Shown here: positions 57,241 through 64,000 of the stretch, piece after piece
How the letters are laid out: the number at the start of each line of letters is the position of its first letter
How positions within the stretch are numbered: position 1 is the first letter of the stretch
Assembly (NCBI GenBank): GCA_026713925.1
Contig: JAPONM010000025.1
Span: 62,001 to 126,000, forward strand
From: Gammaproteobacteria bacterium
GTDB lineage: Bacteria > Pseudomonadota > Gammaproteobacteria > UBA4575
Reading direction: 5' to 3'
Length of the DNA stretch: 64,000 nt
Program-made: the position numbers and the translations under genes
The notes under the pieces: model-generated
Told to the model about the DNA's origin: nothing
The model's database searches: none
What the model saw: only the letters and a program-made list of their open reading frames with translations

Positions 57241-57563
57241 CCCAAACTTTGCTGGGGCATGCCTGCATCAATGCAGCAATCAAAAGGATACCTTCCAGTT
57301 GTTTGGAAACTGCCTGAAAACCACATTTGCGTAATTTACTTCCCTGCTGGCAACTGCTGAATTCTGCTTAAGACCAGCCTATTATTGATATACTCAGAAT
57401 TCTATCGCCATGTTGAAAGCCGGAGGTCTTACAGACTGGATTCAAAACAGCCGATTAATCTGCACAGGTTCCTACCGGTGACTACTGAAAGCAGCCCCTT
57501 CAAAGAGCCAGAACCGAGTTTTATTCAATCGAAGACAACATATTTGGGCCAGTAAGGACTAGC
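57241..57563. other. Intergenic region between smr and the ankyrin gene
   Basis: About 320 bases after the smr stop codon and before the end of the ankyrin gene, which is convergent. A small inverted element (CCTGCATCAATGCAGC) has only a 5-base stem and no T-run. Nothing else is seen. Confidence 0.35.
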
Positions 57564-58082
57564 TCATTGGCCTGGAGCTGCACTTTGCTCAACTAAACGT
57601 CTATACGCATTGGAGTCCTTCAGAGCTGTATTTTCGCTCGCATAGTCCAGTGGAGTTTTATCTTCCTCCTGATCTCGAATACCAGTCTTTGCACCAGCAT
57701 CCAGTAATGCAATGACAATGGCAGGATTACTGTTGTTCAGAACAGCTGCATGCAAAGGTGTACCTCCCCCTTTATCCTGAACGTTCGGCTCAGCACCACT
57801 TTCCAACAATGCAATGATGACAGATGGATTTTTGTTAGCCCAGGCGCACCAGTGTAAAGGCGTAGCCCCCCATTCATGGTCCCTAGCCTGCAAATCTGCG
57901 CCAGCCTTTAGCAGGGTCTTGGCTACAGCAGGGTCGCTGTTAAAAGCAACTGCATAATGTAGCGGGGTATAGCCGCTCTGATCCTGTGCATTGACATCAG
58001 CCCCCGAATTGAGGCAGGTAGTGACAGCTGCTACAGTGGCTGTCTCAAAAAATTCCATTGTGTTCCAACTATGATCTGCCAT
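57564..58082 (-). CDS. Ankyrin-repeat protein
   Basis: A 172-residue protein built of four ankyrin repeats (about residues 8-155). Each is recognisable by SGYTPLHYAVAFNS, WGATPLHWCAWAN, GGTPLHAAVLNNS and KTPLDYASEN. Ankyrin repeats bind protein partners. No signal peptide is visible, so it is probably cytoplasmic. No partner can be named. Confidence 0.9.
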   Translation of the reverse strand: MADHSWNTMEFFETATVAAVTTCLNSGADVNAQDQSGYTPLHYAVAFNSDPAVAKTLLKAGADLQARDHEWGATPLHWCAWANKNPSVIIALLESGAEPNVQDKGGGTPLHAAVLNNSNPAIVIALLDAGAKTGIRDQEEDKTPLDYASENTALKDSNAYRRLVEQSAAPGQ

Positions 58083-58525
58083 CTCGTTACCTTATCTGGA
58101 TCATAAAATCCTGCAGCAAACTACGCAATAATTCCGAACAAATTTCTCTAAAATTTGTTGAAATGACCCTTCTTTGAAATAATTACAACTTTTCAAATTA
58201 CTGTCTTCTTCGAAGGTTGAAGCCTGTCCGATAATGTGCTTTTGTTATGACTTAGTGATTTTGAATCCCTAAGAGCCATACTGCCCGCATTCTTTCATCA
58301 AAGCTGCAAGTGCACATGATATCAGATACATACTGCCAACTGTACACAGCAGGACTGAAGCCGGAAGTATATATGCCCAAATTCACAATAGATTGCAAAC
58401 TTTACCTGCAATACTGCAGGCAGTTTAGGCCGGCTAATTTCCTTGAGCGCAGGACAATGACCGTTCTGTCAATCTTGCTGCCACCGCCAAAAACCAGAAT
58501 ACCCTAAAATGCAAAGGCACTTGTA
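58083..58525. other. Intergenic region upstream of the ankyrin gene
   Basis: About 440 AT-rich bases without a recognisable gene. Two short ORFs on the plus strand have no protein character. Confidence 0.35.
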
Positions 58526-58660
58526 CTAAGGAAGGGGCAGCTCCTGTAAAGGCCACCTTGGCTCAGGAGCTTCGAGAGAGGCTGCCTTATAGTTAGGAAG
58601 GACTCCTTCAGTATCTAAAACTTGTGCCTGAAACTCATGCTCACAGAAGGCATCTTGCAT
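58526..58660 (-). CDS. Possible 44-residue protein
   Basis: A short ATG-started ORF with normal-looking composition (MQDAFCEHEFQAQVLD, EGVLPNYKAASLEAPEP). It lacks a good ribosome binding site and resembles nothing I know. It lies 86 bases after the fadE stop codon on the same strand. It may be a real small protein or chance. Confidence 0.22.
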   Translation of the reverse strand: MQDAFCEHEFQAQVLDTEGVLPNYKAASLEAPEPRWPLQELPLP

Positions 58661-58746
58661 CGCCGATCTTATAGTCAAAGATCAAAATATTTTACAGATA
58701 CAAGCCCATTCCCCGTGCTGACGACGAACAACTGAAGAAACACAGT

Positions 58747-61245
58747 TCATCCATCCATCTTTTTTCTCGCAGATCTCGTACTTGCTTTTTTAACTGTAGA
58801 TTTTTTCCGTGGTCTTTTCCTTTTTACAGGAAAATCATCAACCATAATTGCAGCGTGTGTTGCAGTACGAGCCTGTTCAATCAAAGTGGCTTCCTGCTCA
58901 GTAATTACACCTTGGGCAGTAGCATTTTCCAACCAGTTATCGGGTTGACCCAGTTCAGGAGGGAATATGCCGGCTCTTTTAAGCTTGTGTTCCGCATCCT
59001 TTGCAGCTACTACAGCATTGAATGCATGCTGTACTCGCCCAATAGGGTCTTGGGGATCTTCACTCTTAAAAATTCCCTGGGTAAGCCGGTCACGAACTGC
59101 AGAAGGTTCAACAAGGACCTTTGCAACACGGTGACCTATCTCATCATTCGGGTAACGCAGGCTTCTCCCAGTTGGAAAAACTATGATTCGGAGCAACTGG
59201 CCCACTAAGGCTGACGGAAAATTTCGCATGATTTCATCCAACGCATCCTGCACATGATAGAGGCAATACCTTGCGCTCCACTCCAGTAATGGCAAGTCAG
59301 CTGCTGGCCGACCTGTATCCTGATAGTGTTTGAGAACTGCAGAACATAAGTACATATAGCCCAATGCATCTGCAAAACGACCAGACAGCTTCTCTTTTCG
59401 CTTAAGTCCTCCTCCTAAAAACAACATGGCAAAATCGGAGACAAACGAATAGCTCGCACTCATCCTTGCCAGACGCTTAAAGTATCCTCTGGTAGGTCCC
59501 TGTACCGGACTTGGGGCAATCCGGCTTCGAGTAAGGCCATATAAAAATGACCTCGCACCATTACGGACCGCATACCCGAGATGTCTGAATAAAGCCCGGT
59601 CAAACTCTTCCAACCCTGCTTTTTGATCTGGATTAGATGCTGCATTGATTTCTGCCATGAGAAATGGATGGCAGCGCAGCGCGCCTTGCCCAAAAATGAT
59701 CAGGCTGCGAACTAGAATATTCGCACCCTCGACGGTAATACTGATTGGCACAGACTGATATATTCGACCAAGGTAATTACTGGGTCCCAGACAGATTCCA
59801 CGCCCACCATGTATGTCCATTGCATCATTGATTACCTGGCGCATCCCTTCAGTATTGTGATATTTAAGTATAGCTGTTGCTACTGAAGGCTTTTCACCAT
59901 GGTCAATGGCGGAAGCAGTAAGTTTGCGCCCGGCCTCCATCATATAAGTCAAGCCCCCTATTCTGGCAAGCGCTTCTTCGACACCTTCAAATTTGCCGAT
60001 TGGAACACCGAACTGCCTGCGGACACGTGCATAAGCACCGGTCATGTAACTGGCAAACTTGCCAGCACCCGTGCCTAGTGCTGGAAGTGAAATTCCACGC
60101 CCAACAGAAAGGCATTCCACAAGCATACGCCAGCCCTTCCCAATCTGTTCCTGCCCTCCAATGATCCAGTCAATTGGGATAAATACATCTTTACCCCAGT
60201 TGGGCCCATTCTGAATGGCTGCATTAAGCGGGTAATGCCGGGTACCGATACTGATTCCCGGAGTACTGGTGGGGATGAGTGCACAAGTAATACCAAGATC
60301 TTGCCGATCACCCAACAGGGCATCAGGGTCATAGGCTTTGAAAGCAAGTCCCAATACCGTCGCAACAGGCCCCAGAGTGATATAGCGTTTTGCCCAGTTC
60401 AAACGCAGACCCAAAACTTCTTCACCTTCATGCATACCTTTGCAAACCACACCTGTATCCGGTATAGCGCTTGCGTCTGATCCGGCGTCAGGTCCGGTCA
60501 AAGCGAAACAGGGAATTTCCTCACCCAGGGCCAGCCGCGGCAAATAAAAGTTTTTTTGATCTTCAGTACCATAATGCAATAGAAGTTCAGCTGGACCAAG
60601 CGAATTAGGTACCATCATGGTTACAGCTGCGCTGCAGCTACGGGTCGAGATTTTCATGACTATGGAAGAATGTGCGGCAGCAGAGAACTCCAATCCGCCG
60701 TATCTCTTTGGAATGATTATCCCAAAAAATTTGTTCTTCTTAAGAAATTCCCAAGCCCCAGAAGGCAGATCATTGAGATCATTTGTAACTTCCCAGTCAT
60801 CAATCATCTGGCAAAACTCTTCTACTGGCCCATCCAGAAACGCCTGTTCTTCCGTATTGAGTTCCGAGGTTTTGTAGCCCAGAAGTTTCTGCCAATCGGG
60901 ATCTCCTTGAAACAATTCTGCTTCCCACCATGCGGTGCCGGCCTCAACTGCCTCGCGCTCGGTGTTGGACATAGGTGGCAATACCCTTTGTATATAGGCA
61001 AGCATTGGCCTGCTCAAAATCCTGGTACGAAGATCCGGGGAATTCAGTAATGCAAGTAGAAAAAACAGTGTCCAAAAGAAAATTCCGCAAATTACATTCA
61101 AAAAACCAAATAGCGTGAGGAATAGTAGACCGCCACCCAGTATTGCGGTCCATATGGGAAATGACCACTTGGATTTTGCCAAACCAAAAGTCAAACCGCC
61201 AAACACCAGCAACCAAACAATGAACGTCATCAGGAACTCCTCCAT
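58747..61245 (-). CDS. fadE: Long acyl-CoA dehydrogenase (FadE type)
   Basis: An 832-residue FAD enzyme for the first step of fatty-acid beta-oxidation. It has two or three N-terminal hydrophobic segments (about residues 5-75), which fit membrane association as in E. coli FadE. The dehydrogenase core shows FFGIIIPKRYGGLEFSAAAHS, ALTGPDAGSDASAIPDTG and DAMDIHGGRGICLGPSNYLGR, with a long C-terminal domain. The last 25 residues (KRKRPRKKS, then TVKKASTRSARKK) are strongly basic and unusual for FadE. Confidence 0.94.
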   Translation of the reverse strand: MEEFLMTFIVWLLVFGGLTFGLAKSKWSFPIWTAILGGGLLFLTLFGFLNVICGIFFWTLFFLLALLNSPDLRTRILSRPMLAYIQRVLPPMSNTEREAVEAGTAWWEAELFQGDPDWQKLLGYKTSELNTEEQAFLDGPVEEFCQMIDDWEVTNDLNDLPSGAWEFLKKNKFFGIIIPKRYGGLEFSAAAHSSIVMKISTRSCSAAVTMMVPNSLGPAELLLHYGTEDQKNFYLPRLALGEEIPCFALTGPDAGSDASAIPDTGVVCKGMHEGEEVLGLRLNWAKRYITLGPVATVLGLAFKAYDPDALLGDRQDLGITCALIPTSTPGISIGTRHYPLNAAIQNGPNWGKDVFIPIDWIIGGQEQIGKGWRMLVECLSVGRGISLPALGTGAGKFASYMTGAYARVRRQFGVPIGKFEGVEEALARIGGLTYMMEAGRKLTASAIDHGEKPSVATAILKYHNTEGMRQVINDAMDIHGGRGICLGPSNYLGRIYQSVPISITVEGANILVRSLIIFGQGALRCHPFLMAEINAASNPDQKAGLEEFDRALFRHLGYAVRNGARSFLYGLTRSRIAPSPVQGPTRGYFKRLARMSASYSFVSDFAMLFLGGGLKRKEKLSGRFADALGYMYLCSAVLKHYQDTGRPAADLPLLEWSARYCLYHVQDALDEIMRNFPSALVGQLLRIIVFPTGRSLRYPNDEIGHRVAKVLVEPSAVRDRLTQGIFKSEDPQDPIGRVQHAFNAVVAAKDAEHKLKRAGIFPPELGQPDNWLENATAQGVITEQEATLIEQARTATHAAIMVDDFPVKRKRPRKKSTVKKASTRSARKKMDG

Positions 61246-61557
61246 CTGTGTTTTGACTTAACACATATTAACCAAGCTATATTGTAATCCAATTGGCTGC
61301 ACCTTTACTGTGACACAGACGCACCAGTTACCCACTGTAATATCTGCAGATTTCTGTGGGGCAAGCGGCCACCTGTTTGTACTACGCTAAATCAACCACT
61401 ACCAAACTCCTGAGCGCTTCCTCAATAGCAGCAGTCACCCGATAGCCATTGGAACGAGTATTGATTCTACTCGAGACTGTTGGCCACTGAAATTGTAGGC
61501 TTCATACTGGGTGCATCACGATTATAATATGCAGGACTATTGCTTAAATAATAAACG
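61246..61557. other. Divergent upstream region of fadE and moeA
   Basis: About 310 bases between the divergent fadE and moeA starts. It must hold both promoters; no box pair could be assigned with confidence. Confidence 0.35.
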
Positions 61558-62841
61558 ATGGAACCAACCAACCTGACCCACGATACCAGTTGCATGGATG
61601 ATTTTGATCCGTCATCTCTAGATGCCAAGCAGGCTTTGATGCAAATTTTAAATACGGTAAAAAAACTTCAACAGACAGATACAGTTCCGTTGCGAAGTGC
61701 ATTAGGGCGTTTGGCTGCGAAAGAAGTGTACTCAAAGATCAATGTGCCAGGTCATAAAAACTCTGCAATGGATGGCTACGCCCTTCGAGGTGAAGACATT
61801 CCTGCCCAAAAACAGCGGACCTTATCAGTTATTGGAACTTCCTGGGCAGGCCGACCCTATCCCGGCACTATCAAACATGGAGAGTGCATACGCATCATGA
61901 CAGGGGCTGCTTTGCCTGATGGTTCCGATACGGTGGTCATACAGGAACGTGTTCAAAAAAATGGAACCACGATAAGCATAGGTTCCGACAACAATCGTGG
62001 ACAAAATGTTCGTCATGCAGGTGAAGATATTGCAGCCGGTGATCTGGTGCTTGATCAAGGCAAATACATAGGTCCAGCAGAATTAGGATTACTGGCATCT
62101 ATCGGTGTTAGCAATGTAACGGTATACAGAAAATTGCGAGTAGCTTTTTTTTCTACAGGAGACGAACTCTGCCCGGTAGGCACTGAACTTGAAAAAGGCC
62201 AGATCTATGACAGCAACCGCTATACCTTGTTTGGGATGTTGTCACGACTGGGTGTTGAGATTATCGACATGGGCGTAATCATGGATGAAAGAAGCGCAGT
62301 GGAACAGGCTTTTTCAAATGCTGCAAATCAGGCAGATGTAGTCATCACTTCAGGAGGCGTTTCCGTTGGTGACGCCGATTTTGTGAAAGAAACACTGGAA
62401 AAAGTCGGAGCAGTCAATTTCTGGAAAGTTTCCATGAAACCAGGACGGCCTTTGGCATTTGGAAAAATCAGGAATACGTGGTTTTTTGGTCTACCCGGTA
62501 ATCCGGTTTCTGTCATGGTCACATTCTATATGTTTGTACAGCCAGCACTTAAAAAAATGATGGGAGGCCTCCACTATGAGCCTTTAAAAATAAATGCAAT
62601 TTGCTCTTCGAAGTTACGCAAACGAGCCGGACGTGTCGAATATCAAAGAGGTATTCTGACTCAGAAAAAAAATGAAAAACTCACGGATATTGACTACGAA
62701 GTGACGAAAACTGGATCCCAAGGCTCGGGGATCTTGCGCTCTATGTCTGAGGCAAATTGCTTCATTATTCTCCCCATGGAATCTTCTGGAGTTGAAGCAG
62801 GTGACACTGTCCAGGTGTTACCGTTTGAAGCTATCATATGA
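61558..62841 (+). CDS. moeA: Molybdopterin molybdenumtransferase MoeA
   Basis: A 427-residue enzyme that inserts molybdate into adenylated molybdopterin. Landmarks are NVPGHKNSAMDGYALRGED-like KINVPGHKNSAMDGYAL, ALPDGSDTVVIQE, and SGGVSVGDADFVKETL. The C-terminal part carries the usual beta domain (PMESSGVEAGDTVQVLPF). It is complete. Confidence 0.97.
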   Translation: MEPTNLTHDTSCMDDFDPSSLDAKQALMQILNTVKKLQQTDTVPLRSALGRLAAKEVYSKINVPGHKNSAMDGYALRGEDIPAQKQRTLSVIGTSWAGRPYPGTIKHGECIRIMTGAALPDGSDTVVIQERVQKNGTTISIGSDNNRGQNVRHAGEDIAAGDLVLDQGKYIGPAELGLLASIGVSNVTVYRKLRVAFFSTGDELCPVGTELEKGQIYDSNRYTLFGMLSRLGVEIIDMGVIMDERSAVEQAFSNAANQADVVITSGGVSVGDADFVKETLEKVGAVNFWKVSMKPGRPLAFGKIRNTWFFGLPGNPVSVMVTFYMFVQPALKKMMGGLHYEPLKINAICSSKLRKRAGRVEYQRGILTQKKNEKLTDIDYEVTKTGSQGSGILRSMSEANCFIILPMESSGVEAGDTVQVLPFEAII

Positions 62842-62942
62842 GGCAATTTCAAAAATCATGCGAATTTCATAAAGATTTACAAACCCCGATTTCTGATTGC
62901 CGAGCACGGGATAATAAGTGATTCTTATGAGGTGGTTTTACA

Positions 62943-63383
62943 TTAATTTCCGGTGACCCAGCGTTCCTGTGTCTTCAGGTGCTCCTTCTTCCATATTGGA
63001 GTTTTAGACTTCAGGTCTTCCATAATGAACCGGTTGGCCTCATATGCGGCTGCCCGGTGAGCCGACCAAACCGCAACGCAAACTATCGGGTCATTAGGAA
63101 ACACTTGCCCTGTACGGTGCAACAGCAAAACATCCAGTATTTCCCACCTGTCTGTAGCCTCCTGTACAATTTGCAGCAAGTGCTTTCGAGTCATCTCGGG
63201 GTAATGTTCCAGATACATTGAACATATTTCATCACCTCCATTGAAATCCCTCATGGTGCCTACAAACATCGCCATAGCCCCAAATTTACCGGGTTTATTC
63301 AGATGCTGTTCCTGATAGCTGTGGACCTCATGCCAGGGATCAAAACTTGAATTCCGAATCTCGACTTTCATGATATTCAGCAT
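62943..63383 (-). CDS. moaE: Molybdopterin synthase large subunit MoaE
   Basis: A 146-residue subunit of molybdopterin synthase. Landmarks are GAMAMFVGTMRDFN, LEHYPEM and LHRTGQVFPND. The active-site lysine region is in TPIWKKEHLKTQERWV. GGAG lies 5 bases before the chosen ATG. The small subunit MoaD is not in the window. It is convergent with moeA and divergent from moaB. Confidence 0.95.
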   Translation of the reverse strand: MLNIMKVEIRNSSFDPWHEVHSYQEQHLNKPGKFGAMAMFVGTMRDFNGGDEICSMYLEHYPEMTRKHLLQIVQEATDRWEILDVLLLHRTGQVFPNDPIVCVAVWSAHRAAAYEANRFIMEDLKSKTPIWKKEHLKTQERWVTGN

Positions 63384-63467
63384 TACCTCTCCAATAAAAC
63401 AGTTTTCTACATAACTCTCGAATAATACTGTACATTATGGATCATAATTTTCCACGGAGCATTATGA

Positions 63468-63986
63468 ATGGGTAACGAGGAAAAACGCGAATTCATTCCT
63501 TTGGATATTGCGGTGCTCACAATCTCTGATACACGCACAGAGAACAATGACAAATCCGGCAAAATTCTTTGTGAGAGATTATTATCCGAACATCACAACG
63601 TCTATGAAAAAGTGATTGTTCCCGATGATACCTATAGAATTCGAGCGGCCATTTCACCATGGATTGCCGAACCTAAGCCCAATGTAATACTCACTACCGG
63701 AGGGACAGGGGTTACCGGAAGAGATGGGACTCCCGAAGCTGTCCGCCCTCTCCTCGACAAGGAAATTAACGGATTTGGAGAGATGTTTCGTGCATTGTCA
63801 TTCGAAACGATAAAGACCTCTACACTACAATCTCGTGCATTCGCAGGCGTAGCAAATCAAACCTACATTTTTTGCTTGCCCGGCTCTACAGGCGCGTGTG
63901 CCGAAGCATGGAGCAAACTCATTTCACACCAACTCGACTACCGTACCCGCCCTTGCAACCTGGTTGAACTGATGCCGAGGCTATAA
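63468..63986 (+). CDS. moaB: Molybdopterin biosynthesis protein MoaB
   Basis: A 172-residue MogA/MoaB-fold protein. It has LDIAVLTISDTRTENNDKSGKIL, then NVILTTGGTGVTGRDGTPEAV, and a C-terminal FCLPGSTGACAEAW. It binds molybdopterin and is part of the cofactor pathway with moeA and moaE. It ends 14 bases before the window end. Confidence 0.94.
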   Translation: MGNEEKREFIPLDIAVLTISDTRTENNDKSGKILCERLLSEHHNVYEKVIVPDDTYRIRAAISPWIAEPKPNVILTTGGTGVTGRDGTPEAVRPLLDKEINGFGEMFRALSFETIKTSTLQSRAFAGVANQTYIFCLPGSTGACAEAWSKLISHQLDYRTRPCNLVELMPRL

Positions 63987-64000
63987 GGCTGCCGGCGGGC

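Overview
The window reads as a chromosomal segment of an AT-rich gammaproteobacterium. The evidence is the conserved gene blocks: ftsK-lolA-rarA with crcB-serS, trxB next to aat, yqaA-nlpD-pcm-surE with smr, single-copy ispH, hom-thrC-alaC, and moeA/moaE/moaB. No ribosomal RNA and no CRISPR array is visible. The genus cannot be fixed from the sequence. Several genes start with TTG, and many gaps hold decayed genes, which suggests a genome that has recently been losing genes.

Layout. 1-9.8 kb: the tail of a universal stress protein, a small lipoprotein, a decayed IS5-type transposase, then an accessory block. That block holds a sodium:solute symporter with a small membrane partner, two different FMN-dependent (luciferase-like) monooxygenases, an NTF2-like protein, several small membrane proteins and a DUF1097 protein closed by a strong terminator. 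9.86-16.87 kb: a visibly GC-rich genomic island inserted at the 3' end of tRNA-Ser(TGA). A copy of the tRNA end marks the far boundary and a third, partial copy lies between. The island carries an arsenate-detoxification pair (GAPDH plus ArsJ), a divergent secreted phytase-like protein, and wrecked mobility genes (IS91-type transposase, P4-type integrase, AlpA-like regulator). 17-33 kb: housekeeping genes (Bax-inhibitor-like, yajQ, serS, crcB, glycolate oxidase glcDEF, rarA, lolA, ftsK, trxB, aat) with a decayed MOSC gene between them.

33-39.5 kb: a decayed exported protein gene, an MpaB-type (DUF2236) oxygenase, then a translationally coupled RND/MMPL exporter, outer-membrane lipoprotein-sorting-like protein and predicted outer-membrane protein. 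39.5-41.8 kb: ispH and a squalene/phytoene synthase, both isoprenoid genes. 42.5-48.7 kb: a signalling cluster made of two tandem STAS antagonists convergent with a tight four-gene operon (receiver-PP2C phosphatase, RsbW-like kinase, periplasmic amino-acid-type binding protein, membrane histidine kinase). The binding protein has no ABC permease nearby, so it may be a sensory partner of the kinase; the whole looks like a two-component system feeding a partner switch.

48.7-64 kb: a decayed aldehyde dehydrogenase gene, threonine synthase (with an unusual cysteine-rich insertion), homoserine dehydrogenase, AlaC, then the nlpD-yqaA-pcm-surE block, a Smr protein, an ankyrin protein, a long FadE-type acyl-CoA dehydrogenase with a basic tail, and molybdenum cofactor genes moeA, moaE and moaB. 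The best candidates for something new are the arsenate island with its phytase-like partner, the binding-protein/histidine-kinase/partner-switch cluster, and the MpaB-MMPL-outer-membrane module.
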